DNA of 7,492 bases from Alphaproteobacteria bacterium (GTDB lineage Bacteria; Pseudomonadota; Alphaproteobacteria; Sphingomonadales; Sphingomonadaceae). The notes beneath the pieces are model-generated. The model saw only the letters and a program-made list of their open reading frames with translations, did no database searches and was not told the DNA's origin. Of this stretch, positions 1 through 7,062 are shown piece after piece; position 1 is the stretch's first letter, and each line of letters begins with the position of its first letter. The DNA is taken from assembly GCA_028293055.1 (NCBI GenBank), contig JAQGLD010000015.1, positions 1 through 7,492 of the forward strand, read 5' to 3'. The position numbers and the translations under genes were made by a program.

Positions 1-1
1 C

Positions 2-1747
2 GACCAGGGCACCGCCCGGCTCGAGGGCCTCAAGCTGGTGACCGGCATGGGCCAGGGCGTAGCGGTCTATCACCAGCCGCGGGTGCTGATCGAGCATACC
101 GTGGCCGACGATGTCGAGGCCGAGCGCCACCGGGTCTATTCCGCGTTCCGCAAGATGCGCGAACAGATCGACGCGATGACCACCGGTGTCGAGTTCGGCA
201 CCGTCGGCGAGCATCAGGAGGTTCTCCAGACCTACAAGATGTTCGCCTATGACGAAGGCTGGTCGCGCCGGATCAACGAGGCGATCGATTCCGGCCTGAC
301 CGCCGAGGCCGCGATCGAACGGGTCCGCCAGCGCATGCAGATGCGGATGCGCGAGATAGACGATCCACTGCTCCAGGACCGGATGCACGATCTCGACGAT
401 CTGTCGAACCGGCTGCTGCGGACCGTTTCAGGACAGCTCGGCACCGCAGCGCAGATGGGGCTGCGCGGCGACGCCATCTTGATCGCCCGCAATCTCGGCC
501 CGGCCGAATTGCTCGAATATGACCGGCGGCGGCTGAAGGGCGTGATCCTCGAGGAAGGCTCGCTCACCGCCCATGTCACCATCGTCGCGCGGGCGATGGG
601 GATTCCGATGCTCGGCCGGGTGCGTACCGTGCGCCAGGTGATCGGCGAGGGCGACGAGGTCCTGCTCGACGGCAATGGCGGGATCGCCTTCGTACGCCCG
701 ACTCCGCCGGTCGAGGAGGCCTTCAAGGGCAAGCTCGTCACCAGCCAGAAGCGCCGCGCGGAATTCGCGGCGCTTCGCGACGTGCCTCCGGTGACCAAGG
801 ACGGCACGCGGATCACGGTCATGGTCAATGCCGGGCTGCGCGACGATGTCGACGCGCTCGAGCTGACCGGAGCGGACGGCATCGGCCTGTTCCGCACCGA
901 GTTCCAGTTCCTCGTCTCCGCGACCCTGCCTAGACGGGAGAGCCAGCAACGGCTGTATCGCTCGGTGCTCGACGCCGCCGGGGACAAGCCCGTGGTGTTC
1001 CGCACCGTCGACGTCGGCGGCGACAAGGCGCTACCCTATATCGATTTCGCCGATGGCGAGCTCGAGGAGAATCCCGCGATGGGCTGGCGGGCGATCCGCC
1101 TCGCGCTCGATCGGGGCGGCCTGATGAAGGCGCAGGCCCGGGCACTGCTCGAAGCGGCCGCGGGACGCGAGCTCAACATCATGTTCCCGATGATCTCGGA
1201 GCCCTGGGAGTTCGACGAGGCGCGCGGGATCGTCGAGCAGCAGCGCCAGTGGCTCGGCGAGCGGCGCAAGCTGCTGCCGACCCGCATTTCCTACGGTGCG
1301 ATGCTCGAAGTACCGGCGCTCGCCGAAGTGCTCGACCTGCTCCTGCCCAAGATCGACTTCCTGTCGATCGGCACCAACGATCTCACCCAGTTCCTGTTCG
1401 CAGCCGATCGGTCGCATCCCAAGCTGGCCGAGCGCTACGATTGGCTGTCTCCGGCGATCCTCCGCTTCCTCAGGAGAATCGTGGTCGAGGCCAATGCCTA
1501 TAAGGTGCCGGTCGGGGTGTGCGGCGAGATGGGCGGGCGCACGCTCGAAGCGATGGCGCTGATCGGGATCGGTCTCGAGCGCTTCTCGATCACCCCGGTC
1601 GCGGTCGGGCCGATGAAGGCGATGATCCGGTCGCTCGACCGCTCGGCCCTGCTGCCGGTGATGGAGGGGCTGCTCGCCGACCCGCGGGAGCCGTTCCGGC
1701 CGCTGCTCACCCGCTGGGCCGAGGAAAATGGGGTCGAGATCGGTTAG
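2..1747 (+). CDS. ptsP: Phosphoenolpyruvate-protein phosphotransferase PtsP (Enzyme I-Ntr), 5' truncated
   Basis: Enzyme I of the nitrogen PTS takes phosphate from PEP and passes it to the HPr-like protein NPr, starting a cytoplasmic regulatory relay. The reading frame is open to the left edge, so the true start and the N-terminal GAF sensor domain expected for PtsP lie outside; about 581 residues are visible, against roughly 750 for the family. The first in-frame ATG (38) is internal, within the GMGQGVAVYH strand that opens the Enzyme I core. The swivelling phosphohistidine domain carries GSLTAHVTIVARA, with the phospho-His codon at 572-574. The C-terminal PEP-binding barrel shows FRTEFQFL, FRTVDVGGDKALPY, ENPAMGWRAIR, FPMISE, LSIGTNDLTQF and VGVCGEMGG with the catalytic Cys. 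All are intact. Assignment to PtsP rather than sugar-PTS PtsI rests on the variant SLTAHVTI/FQFL motifs and the alphaproteobacterial setting. The gene ends with TAG and converges on the porin gene. Confidence 0.93.
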   Translation, partial: DQGTARLEGLKLVTGMGQGVAVYHQPRVLIEHTVADDVEAERHRVYSAFRKMREQIDAMTTGVEFGTVGEHQEVLQTYKMFAYDEGWSRRINEAIDSGLTAEAAIERVRQRMQMRMREIDDPLLQDRMHDLDDLSNRLLRTVSGQLGTAAQMGLRGDAILIARNLGPAELLEYDRRRLKGVILEEGSLTAHVTIVARAMGIPMLGRVRTVRQVIGEGDEVLLDGNGGIAFVRPTPPVEEAFKGKLVTSQKRRAEFAALRDVPPVTKDGTRITVMVNAGLRDDVDALELTGADGIGLFRTEFQFLVSATLPRRESQQRLYRSVLDAAGDKPVVFRTVDVGGDKALPYIDFADGELEENPAMGWRAIRLALDRGGLMKAQARALLEAAAGRELNIMFPMISEPWEFDEARGIVEQQRQWLGERRKLLPTRISYGAMLEVPALAEVLDLLLPKIDFLSIGTNDLTQFLFAADRSHPKLAERYDWLSPAILRFLRRIVVEANAYKVPVGVCGEMGGRTLEAMALIGIGLERFSITPVAVGPMKAMIRSLDRSALLPVMEGLLADPREPFRPLLTRWAEENGVEIG

Positions 1748-1757
1748 CCCTTACTAT

Positions 1758-1775
1758 CCCCCCGAATACAGGGGG
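1758..1775. terminator. Small C5/G5 stem-loop after ptsP
   Basis: A run of C (1758-1763) pairs with five G (1771-1775) around the 7-base loop GAATACA, starting 10 bases after the ptsP stop. No T-run follows on the plus strand, so it is at best a weak or factor-assisted terminator, or a 3'-end stabilising hairpin. Confidence 0.35.
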
Positions 1776-1818
1776 CGTTAGGGATGAGTTATGGTCCGAG
1801 GCTCACTGTGGGGGGAGA

Positions 1819-1862
1819 CGCACCCACCCCCAGCCCCTCCCTGTGCTCAGGGAGGGGAGCCA
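1819..1862. repeat. Dispersed intergenic palindromic repeat unit, C/G-skewed
   Basis: The 10-bp palindrome is flanked on its left by the pyrimidine-rich block CACCCACCCCCAG. Read on the minus strand the unit is CTCCCCTCCCTG, a loop, then AGGGAGGGG leading into GGGGGTGGGTG. I recognise this arrangement as a common short intergenic repeat type in sphingomonads and other alphaproteobacteria, usually placed just after genes. Only one copy is in the window, so its repeat nature rests on general knowledge. Confidence 0.45.
1834..1857. terminator. Perfect 10-bp palindrome between convergent genes (candidate bidirectional terminator)
   Basis: CCCCTCCCTG (1834-1843) and CAGGGAGGGG (1848-1857) are exact reverse complements around the loop TGCT. 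The palindrome lies between the 3' ends of ptsP (+) and the porin gene (-), where a shared terminator is expected. There is no U-rich tract on either side, so termination is inferred from position and stem strength only. Confidence 0.5.
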
Positions 1863-1873
1863 ATCTCAGCAGC

Positions 1874-2650
1874 TTAAAAAGCGACGCCGACCGAGCCGAC
1901 GACGCCCGCCTTGCTGGCATTCTTGCCGGTCGGCGTGATGAAGTCGCCGTTGGTGTCGACATATTGCACGCCCACGGTGATATGGTTCCAGGTGTAGGTC
2001 GCGCCCAGATTCCAGTCGGTATATTGCTTGCCGATCGACAGCCAGCTCGGTCCCCAAGTGTGGCCGAGATGGGCACTGAGCGCCAACGCCGTCTGCGGGA
2101 TCGACGCCGAAAGATCGCCCGCGAGATAGACATTGTCGCGCTTCGGACCGATCTGATCGAGCGCGAGCGCTTTCTGCTTCGGCGAATAATTGACGGTCGC
2201 CTTGCCGGTGACCGGGCCGATCGTGTGCGAGATGGCAAGATAGGGCTCGATGAAGTTGGAGCTGGTGCGGTCACCGGTCAGCTTCCGCTTCGGGTAGACA
2301 TAATACAGCGCCCCGAGATCGAAGGTGGTACCGCCAACGGTCTTCTTGTAGCCGGCGATCAGGTCGATCTCCTGGTGCGACTGACCCGATGCGGTCACAT
2401 AATCGTCGACCGACGACCCCCAGACCGTAGCGTAGAAGCCCGACGCATGGGCGATCGTAAACGTGCCCTGGATCGCGGCGCGCTTGTCCGTCTGCGAAAT
2501 GCCCCGGAAACGATAGTCGGAAACCAAAGTGGCGCCGCCGCTGACGGTGATGCTGCTGGCTGGGGCGTCCTCCGCGGCAGCCGGTGAGGCGGCAAAAGCG
2601 AGCGGTGCTGTGATCGCAGCTGCGAGTGCGAGAATCATGTTCGTCCGCAT
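1874..2650 (-). CDS. TorF-family putative outer-membrane porin
   Basis: A 258-residue secreted beta-barrel protein of the family annotated as TorF putative porin (Gcw_chp/TIGR02001), whose transported substrate is generally unknown. Residues 1-26 are a signal peptide: a basic start (MRTNM), a hydrophobic Ala/Leu core, and a probable Ala-x-Ala cleavage site before EDAP. The mature part opens with the family-typical pattern ITVSGGATLVSDYRFRGIS and then shows alternating amphipathic strands with aromatic girdle residues (YATVWGSS, GALYYVYP, TYTWNHITVGVQYVD). It ends in ...SVGVAF; a terminal Phe is the usual signal for assembly by the BAM complex. There are no cysteines. The start at 2650 is supported by GAGGGG (2662-2657) six bases upstream. 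It is codirectional with leuD but 276 bases away with its own candidate promoter, so it is probably a separate transcription unit. Family assignment is firm; substrate is not predicted. Confidence 0.88.
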   Translation of the reverse strand: MRTNMILALAAAITAPLAFAASPAAAEDAPASSITVSGGATLVSDYRFRGISQTDKRAAIQGTFTIAHASGFYATVWGSSVDDYVTASGQSHQEIDLIAGYKKTVGGTTFDLGALYYVYPKRKLTGDRTSSNFIEPYLAISHTIGPVTGKATVNYSPKQKALALDQIGPKRDNVYLAGDLSASIPQTALALSAHLGHTWGPSWLSIGKQYTDWNLGATYTWNHITVGVQYVDTNGDFITPTGKNASKAGVVGSVGVAF

Positions 2651-2686
2651 ATGTAACCCCTCAAGAAAATTTGGTGGCCTCTCCTC

Positions 2687-2707
2687 TTTGGGATCCCGTC
2701 TGGCGCG
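2687..2707. repeat. Copy A of a 21-base repeat shared with 7200-7220
   Basis: This stretch (TTTGGGATCCCG followed by TCTGGCGCG) matches 7200-7220 at 18 of 21 positions in the same orientation. It lies in the predicted leader of the porin gene. It looks like a remnant of the dispersed GGGATCCCG-type intergenic palindromes common in alphaproteobacteria. Confidence 0.45.
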
Positions 2708-2734
2708 GGTTCCCTGACGATCCCATCACCATTC

Positions 2735-2763
2735 ATTGTGCACTGCAATACCGCAGCGCACAA
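2735..2763 (-). promoter_or_regulatory. Candidate sigma70 promoter of the porin gene
   Basis: On the minus strand, TTGTGC (2763-2758) and CACAAT (2740-2735) are separated by exactly 17 bases. The -10 matches TATAAT at 4 of 6 positions and the -35 matches TTGACA at its first three. Immediately upstream (2764-2775) is an A/T tract resembling an UP element. Transcription would start near 2728, giving a leader of roughly 78 bases. Predicted from sequence alone. Confidence 0.45.
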
Positions 2764-2764
2764 T
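2735..2764. repeat. 12-bp inverted repeat overlapping the porin promoter
   Basis: ATTGTGCACTGC (2735-2746) and GCAGCGCACAAT (2753-2764) are inverted with one mismatch across the 6-base spacer AATACC. In minus-strand RNA the mismatch becomes a G-U pair, so it could also fold as a 12-bp hairpin. Because the arms hold the predicted -35 and -10, an operator for a dimeric regulator is the more natural reading. The CTGC/GCAG half-sites resemble those of PhaR-type regulators, but this is only a resemblance. Confidence 0.5.
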
Positions 2765-2905
2765 TAAAAAGTTTTTGTGTCCCATCTGTGGTGCCTGAGC
2801 AACAGTCTCCCTCCTCCGCGACCGAAGAGAAGAGGACCGAATCCCCGCGTTGCAAAGGGCTTGGCGAAGACACTTCAGGCGGCGGCGAGTTCGCGCGGGA
2901 CGATC

Positions 2906-2920
2906 TGCTGCAAAGCAGCA
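2906..2920 (-). other. Short stem-loop just after leuD
   Basis: TGCTGC and GCAGCA (2906-2911, 2915-2920) pair around a 3-base loop, starting 7 bases after the leuD stop on the transcribed strand. No U-run follows, so it is not a convincing terminator; it may protect the mRNA 3' end. The rest of 2651-2926 shows no gene, and no clear intrinsic terminator for the leu operon was found there. Confidence 0.25.
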
Positions 2921-2926
2921 ATTCAC

Positions 2927-3490
2927 TCAAATACCGGTGTTCGCCTCGTAAGTGCGAATCGCCGACTCGCTGGCGAGGGTGAGCGCGATCTCGTCCAAAC
3001 CTTCCAACAGGCAGCGCCGCCGAAACGGATCGAGGGAGAAGGCGTACCGGTCCTGCAGTGGCGTGGTGACGCTCATCGTCTCGAGGTCGACCTCGATCTC
3101 GTCCGCCTCGGCGACTGCAAGCAGCCGATCGATCGCCGACTGCGGCAAGGCGACGGTGACAATCCCGTTCTTGAACGCATTGCTCGCGAAGATGTCGGCG
3201 AAGCTCGGCGCGATCACCGCGCGAATGCCGAGATCGGCGAGCGCCCACGCGGCATGCTCGCGGCTCGATCCGCAGCCGAAATTGTCGCCCGCGATCAGGA
3301 TCGGCGCTCCTGCGAAGCGCGGATCATCGAACACATTGCCGACCTCCGCTCGGACCGTATCGAAAGCGTAGCGGCCCAGGCCGGCGCGGGTGATCGTCTT
3401 GAGGTGGGCGGCGGGGATGATCACATCGGTGTCGACATTGGCGCGGCCGAGAGGATAGGCGCGGCCCTGAATGCGGCTGGAGTCGCTCAT
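2927..3490 (-). CDS. leuD: 3-isopropylmalate dehydratase small subunit
   Basis: This is the swivel-domain subunit that pairs with LeuC to interconvert 2-isopropylmalate and 3-isopropylmalate in cytoplasmic leucine synthesis. The protein is 187 residues, slightly shorter than the roughly 200 of E. coli LeuD. Key family segments are [16 protein letters not shown] near the N terminus, [19 protein letters not shown] (the substrate-binding GSSREH loop), then [16 protein letters not shown]. The reading frame stays open far upstream through leuC (to 4132), but homology begins only at the ATG at 3490, which is also the overlap start. Its ATG overlaps the leuC TGA as ATGA (3487-3490), so translation is probably coupled. 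AGGGAG lies upstream in leuC. The [11 protein letters not shown] region is nearer to aconitase-like LeuD variants than to the E. coli form, but the neighbours make leucine synthesis the simplest role. Confidence 0.93.
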   Translation of the reverse strand: MSDSSRIQGRAYPLGRANVDTDVIIPAAHLKTITRAGLGRYAFDTVRAEVGNVFDDPRFAGAPILIAGDNFGCGSSREHAAWALADLGIRAVIAPSFADIFASNAFKNGIVTVALPQSAIDRLLAVAEADEIEVDLETMSVTTPLQDRYAFSLDPFRRRCLLEGLDEIALTLASESAIRTYEANTGI

Positions 3491-4914
3491 CCGATCAGCT
3501 CCCTGACATCGGTCAGCCGCCCGTTGACAGCCGCCGCCGCCGCCATGGCCGGCGAGAGCAGATGGGTGCGAGCGCCGGGGCCCTGCCGGCCGACGAAATT
3601 GCGGTTGGAGGTGGAGGCGCAGCGTTCGCGCGGCGGCACCTTGTCGGGATTCATCGCAAGGCACATCGAGCAGCCGGGCTCGCGCCATTCGAAGCCGGCC
3701 TCGATGAATATCCGATCGAGCCCCTCCGCTTCCGCCTGACTCTTGACCAAGCCGGAGCCAGGCACGACCAGCGCCTGCTTCACATGTAAGTCGACCCTGC
3801 GGCCACGCACGACATTCGCCGCCTCGCGGAGATCCTCGATCCGGCTGTTCGTGCAGCTTCCGATGAAGACATGCTCGATCCAGATATCCTCGAGCGCGGT
3901 GCCTGCGGTCAGGCCCATATAATCGAGTGCCTTCTGCGCCGATTCGCGGCGCGCCGGATCGGCGAAGCTTTCGGGATCGGGAACCCGACCGGTGATCGGC
4001 AGGACATCGTCGGGGCTGGTTCCCCAGGTCACGCTCGGCGCGATCGCCGACGCGTCGAGCCGGACGACGCGGTCGAAGCGCGCCCCGTCGTCGCTGCGCA
4101 GGTCCCGCCAGCGGGCGACCGAACGCTCCCAATCTTCGCCCTGCGGCGCCATCGGCCGGCCCTTCAGATAAGCGAAAGTCTTTTCGTCGGCTGCGAATAG
4201 CCCCGAGCGAGCGCCCGCCTCGATCGACATGTTGGCAACGGTCAGGCGGCCCTCGATCGACATGGTATCGAACGTATCGCCGCGATATTCGATGACATGG
4301 CCTGCGGCTCCGGCCGCGCCGATCTCGCCGATCACCGCCAGCACGACATCCTTGGGCGAGACTCCGAATCCGATCTTCCCCTCGACCCGTATCTCCATCG
4401 TCTTCGAGCGCTTGAGGATCAGCGTCTGGGTGGCAAGGACATGCTCGACCTCGCTGGTGCCGATTCCGAAGGCGAGCGCGCCGAGCGCGCCATGGGCGGC
4501 GGTGTGGCTGTCGCCGCAGACCAGCGTCGTGCCCGGCAAGGTGAAGCCCTGCTCCGGTCCGACGACATGGACGATGCCCTGCTCGGCCGCGGTCGCCTCG
4601 ATATAGGGGATTGCGAATTCGGCGACATTGGCTTCGAGCGTCGACAATTGCTCCGCGCTCGCCGGATCCGCGATCGGCAGGCGCCTGCCCTCCGAATCGA
4701 CCCGCGCCGTCGTCGGGAGATTGTGATCCGCGACTGCGAGCGTCAGGTCGGGCCGCCGGACACGACGACCAGCCAGTCGCAGTCCTTCGAAGGCCTGGGG
4801 CGAGGTCACCTCATGGACGAGGTGACGGTCGATATAGATCAGGCAGGAGCCATCCTCGCGTTGTTCGACGATATGCGAGTCCCAGATCTTTTCGTAGAGG
4901 GTCTTCGGAGTCAT
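3487..4914 (-). CDS. leuC: 3-isopropylmalate dehydratase large subunit
   Basis: The [4Fe-4S] catalytic subunit of isopropylmalate isomerase, 475 residues, the normal length for the single-chain bacterial LeuC. It opens with [12 protein letters not shown] and continues with [25 protein letters not shown] and [20 protein letters not shown]. The three cluster cysteines are present: C354 in [14 protein letters not shown], and C415 and C418 in [12 protein letters not shown]. The C-terminal [12 protein letters not shown] substrate loop is intact. It is sandwiched between leuB and leuD with 4-base ATGA overlaps at both ends (4911-4914 and 3487-3490). Upstream of its ATG there is no strong ribosome binding site, so it probably depends on translation of leuB. 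No missing catalytic residue was noticed. It would act together with the adjacent LeuD in an approximately equal ratio. Confidence 0.96.
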   Translation of the reverse strand: MTPKTLYEKIWDSHIVEQREDGSCLIYIDRHLVHEVTSPQAFEGLRLAGRRVRRPDLTLAVADHNLPTTARVDSEGRRLPIADPASAEQLSTLEANVAEFAIPYIEATAAEQGIVHVVGPEQGFTLPGTTLVCGDSHTAAHGALGALAFGIGTSEVEHVLATQTLILKRSKTMEIRVEGKIGFGVSPKDVVLAVIGEIGAAGAAGHVIEYRGDTFDTMSIEGRLTVANMSIEAGARSGLFAADEKTFAYLKGRPMAPQGEDWERSVARWRDLRSDDGARFDRVVRLDASAIAPSVTWGTSPDDVLPITGRVPDPESFADPARRESAQKALDYMGLTAGTALEDIWIEHVFIGSCTNSRIEDLREAANVVRGRRVDLHVKQALVVPGSGLVKSQAEAEGLDRIFIEAGFEWREPGCSMCLAMNPDKVPPRERCASTSNRNFVGRQGPGARTHLLSPAMAAAAAVNGRLTDVRELIG

Positions 4915-6002
4915 TCGTGGCAGTCCCGGTTCGATTCCAATGCCTCTGCTGGCGCTTTTCCCAGTCGGTCGGCAAGAGCCTGGCGGACTCGCGCGCCGAA
5001 TTCCCGGCAGCCCGCCTTGCCACCCAGATCGCGCGTCCGGCAGCCGTCGAGCAGAACCTGCTCCAGGGACTCGGTAAGCCCCGAGGCCTCGTCCGACAGG
5101 CCCAGATCGTCGAGCAGCATCGCGGCGCTGGCGATCGCGCCGGCCGGGTTGGCGACATCCTGACCGGCAATGTCCGGGGCCGAGCCGTGGATGGGCTCGT
5201 AGAGGCCGGGTCCGTCGGCGCCGCGGCTCGACGAGCCGAGCAGGCCGATCGAGCCGCTGATCACCGACAATTCGTCGGAGAGGATGTCGCCGAACAGATT
5301 CTCGGTGAGGATGACGTCGAACCGGGCCGGACCGGTCACCAGCGCCATTGCGGCGGCGTCGACATAGAGATGATCAAGCGCAACGTCGGGATATCGGGCG
5401 GCGACCGCCTCGACCGTCCGGCGCCACAGGCGCGAGGTCGCGAGGACATTGGCTTTGTCGACCGAGGTCACCTTGGCTCGACGCGCCCGCGCGGCCGCGA
5501 AGGCGACATGGGCGATCCGCTCGATTTCGCCGCGGGTGTAGGTGCAAAGATCCGAAGCGCTATCGTCGCCTTCCTTTTTCTCGCCGAAATAGAGTCCTCC
5601 GGTAAGCTCCCTTACGACCAGGACATCGGCGCCGGCCGCGAGCTCCGTCTTGAGCGGGGAAAAGCTTTCGAGCCCCTTGATAACCCGCGCCGGCCGCAAA
5701 TTGGCGAAAAGACCGAGCGCCTGGCGCAGGCCTAGCAGCCCCGCTTCCGGCCGCACCGCCGCCTTGTCCCAGCGGGGCCCGCCCACCGCGCCCATCAGGA
5801 TCGCGACGGCGCCGCGGCAGGCCGCCAGGGTGGCTTCGGGCAAGGGCTCGCCGTGGCGGTCGATCGCGACACCGCCAAAATCGTGTGATTCGAAATCGAA
5901 GCCGAGCCCGCGAAATTCGGAAACCATTTTCAGGCAGGCGACCGCCTCGCCGGCGACTTCGGGCCCGATGCCGTCGCCGGGCAGGACCACGATCTTAGTC
6001 AT
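4911..6002 (-). CDS. leuB: 3-isopropylmalate dehydrogenase
   Basis: NAD-dependent oxidative decarboxylation of 3-isopropylmalate to 2-oxoisocaproate, the last dedicated step before transamination to leucine; a cytoplasmic homodimer. From the ATG at 6002 the protein is 363 residues, typical for the family. Visible motifs are [51 protein letters not shown] (substrate Arg and Tyr), [13 protein letters not shown] (catalytic Lys), [23 protein letters not shown] (metal-binding Asp) and [13 protein letters not shown] (NAD-binding). The frame can be extended to an ATG at 6014 or a GTG at 6017, but GGAG (6012-6009) lies six bases before the ATG at 6002 and [11 protein letters not shown] is the conserved N terminus, so 6002 is chosen. 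The ATG at 6014 overlaps the stop of the KARI-like gene as TGATG, so that gene's translation probably feeds leuB. leuC follows with an ATGA overlap. Confidence 0.96.
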   Translation of the reverse strand: MTKIVVLPGDGIGPEVAGEAVACLKMVSEFRGLGFDFESHDFGGVAIDRHGEPLPEATLAACRGAVAILMGAVGGPRWDKAAVRPEAGLLGLRQALGLFANLRPARVIKGLESFSPLKTELAAGADVLVVRELTGGLYFGEKKEGDDSASDLCTYTRGEIERIAHVAFAAARARRAKVTSVDKANVLATSRLWRRTVEAVAARYPDVALDHLYVDAAAMALVTGPARFDVILTENLFGDILSDELSVISGSIGLLGSSSRGADGPGLYEPIHGSAPDIAGQDVANPAGAIASAAMLLDDLGLSDEASGLTESLEQVLLDGCRTRDLGGKAGCREFGARVRQALADRLGKAPAEALESNRDCHE

Positions 6003-6013
6003 TACTCTCTCCA

Positions 6014-6976
6014 TCACGCGGCCCAGATCTCCGGCTGCGGGTTCGGCCAGGCGATTGGCTGCCCCGGAGGCGTGCCGGTAGCAGCGCCCCGACCATCGGC
6101 CTCGCCGCTTACCATGTCATCCCCAGGACGCGCCCTATCCGCCGGACCGAAGCCGGCGAGCCTGCCGTCCTGTATTTCCCCGAGCAGCCGCGCCATCCGC
6201 TCTCGTGCCCCGTCGTCGACAAGTCGCGTGTCGGAAACGAGCTCGCCGAGGGCGGCGCCATGCATCAGGTCCAGGATCGCCTTCGTCTCGTCGAAGCATT
6301 GAAAACAGGCGACTTCGGGCTGGTAGCCAGCGTCCGTCAAAATGGCGATTGCAGCGGAGATCGAATCGGGGGCGGTACCTTGTGGCACGGCATAGCTGGC
6401 GAACAGGCGAGTTTCGGTTTCCTCGGCGAAGCTGGTCTCGATCGCGCGTCCGCCGGCTCCGCTGATTCCCCGGGCATAAGCCAGGGCCCGCGCCCGCGCC
6501 GATCCGGTGGCGTCCTGCCGCACCGCGAACAGGCACAGCACGCCGCGCCCGGCCTCGAATTCGCGGCGGACCCGTTCGCCGGGCCCTTTCGGCGCGACGA
6601 GGACGACATCGATGTCGTGACGCGGATCGAACTGGTGATAGTGGATGGAGAAGCCGTGGGCGACGAGCAAAGTGGCGCCGCGCCTGACGAAGGGGGCAAT
6701 GTCCTTCTCGTAGACCGCGCGATGCGACGCTTCGGAAGCTGTCAAGGAGACGAGATCTGCTTCTGCGGAGGCTTCAGCGGCGGCGACCACCCGAAAGCCG
6801 TCCGCGCGCGCCTTGCGCTCGGCGCTGCTGCCGGGGCGTGCGCCGACGACCAGGTCGAAGCCGCAGTCACGCAGGTTGCGGGCATGGGCACGGCCCTGGC
6901 TGCCATAACCGAGGATCGCGATACGCGCGCCCTCGAGCGCCGTCGGGCTCGCCTCCTTGTCCGTGTAGATCGTCAC
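6014..6976 (-). CDS. Divergent ketol-acid reductoisomerase-like protein lacking most metal ligands
   Basis: A 320-residue homologue of class I ketol-acid reductoisomerase (IlvC), which normally converts acetolactate to dihydroxyisovalerate with NADPH and two Mg2+. From a GTG at 6976 it aligns with standard class I numbering. The Rossmann loop LGYGSQGRAHARNLRD and the RPGSS loop typical of NADPH users are intact, as are His107 (AHGFSIHY) and Lys130 (APKGPG). In the C-terminal domain, the usual ETDLFGEQ is ETRLFASY, so Asp190 is Arg and Glu194 is Ser; the usual FECLHE is FQCFDE, so Glu226 is Gln and only Glu230 remains. Ser251 appears kept after a 3-residue deletion. The last ~45 residues are Pro/Gly-rich instead of the family's closing helices. 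A TTG at 6979 is an alternative start, seven bases after GGAG; there is no ATG. It heads the operon and its TGA overlaps an in-frame leuB ATG. Normal IlvC activity is unlikely; a changed reductase, an accessory subunit or a decaying paralogue are all possible. Confidence 0.85.
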   Translation of the reverse strand: MTIYTDKEASPTALEGARIAILGYGSQGRAHARNLRDCGFDLVVGARPGSSAERKARADGFRVVAAAEASAEADLVSLTASEASHRAVYEKDIAPFVRRGATLLVAHGFSIHYHQFDPRHDIDVVLVAPKGPGERVRREFEAGRGVLCLFAVRQDATGSARARALAYARGISGAGGRAIETSFAEETETRLFASYAVPQGTAPDSISAAIAILTDAGYQPEVACFQCFDETKAILDLMHGAALGELVSDTRLVDDGARERMARLLGEIQDGRLAGFGPADRARPGDDMVSGEADGRGAATGTPPGQPIAWPNPQPEIWAA

Positions 6977-7000
6977 CAAACGATTTCTCCCACCAAAAGG

Positions 7001-7030
7001 AAACCCCCGCCCTGTTCGGGGCGGGGGTTT
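7001..7030 (-). terminator. Rho-independent terminator in the operon leader (attenuator candidate)
   Basis: AAACCCCCGCCC (7001-7012) and GGGCGGGGGTTT (7019-7030) are a perfect 12-bp inverted repeat around a 6-base loop. In the minus-strand transcript the stem is followed by TTTCCTTTT, a U-rich release tract. It ends about 25 bases before the first structural gene, and no plus-strand gene ends here, so it most likely interrupts leader transcription of the KARI-like/leuBCD operon under some condition. Confidence 0.75.
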
Positions 7031-7060
7031 CTGAGTTTCGGTTCTGCGACCGAATCAGAA
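7029..7060 (-). promoter_or_regulatory. Leader stem-loop upstream of the attenuator terminator
   Basis: In the minus-strand RNA, TTCTGATTCGGT pairs with ACCGAA and TCAGAA (12 bp in all, with a 2-base AC bulge) around the loop CGCAGA. It directly abuts the terminator stem, sharing two bases at 7029-7030, and begins two bases after the leader ORF stop codon. It fits a pause hairpin. An alternative antiterminator pairing is not obvious; GGGGC at the leader ORF end could pair with GCCCC beside the terminator loop, but that is only 5 bp. Confidence 0.55.
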
Positions 7061-7062
7061 GC

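Noticed and set aside
247..1026. Minus-strand open frames opposite ptsP (247-1026, 428-949, 1031-1417).
   Set aside because: The ptsP frame shows continuous catalytic motifs through the same stretch; the antisense products are Ser/Arg-rich with no recognisable fold.
1784..2587. Plus-strand 267-residue frame opposite the porin gene.
   Set aside because: The minus-strand product has a signal peptide, barrel strands and a terminal Phe, while the plus-strand product has Arg/Asp-rich shadow composition and begins inside an intergenic repeat.
2766..2775. AAAAAGTTTTT as the U-tract of a terminator for leuD.
   Set aside because: No stable G/C stem directly precedes it on the minus strand; its position next to the -35 fits an A/T upstream promoter element better.
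3491..4132. An in-frame upstream extension of leuD across leuC, giving a 401-residue reading frame.
   Set aside because: The extension has no LeuD homology, overlaps well-conserved leuC in another frame, and its Arg/Gly-rich composition is that of a GC-rich shadow; the homologous start at 3490 overlaps the leuC stop in normal operon fashion.
4297..5735. Long plus-strand open frames antisense to leuC and leuB (4297-5163 and 4611-5735).
   Set aside because: They are Arg-rich shadows of conserved enzymes, show no domain motif, and cross the leuB/leuC junction without regard to gene boundaries.
6014..6976. Calling the first operon gene a standard ilvC.
   Set aside because: Three of the four acidic metal ligands and the C-terminal helices are missing, so the gene symbol would imply an activity the sequence does not support.
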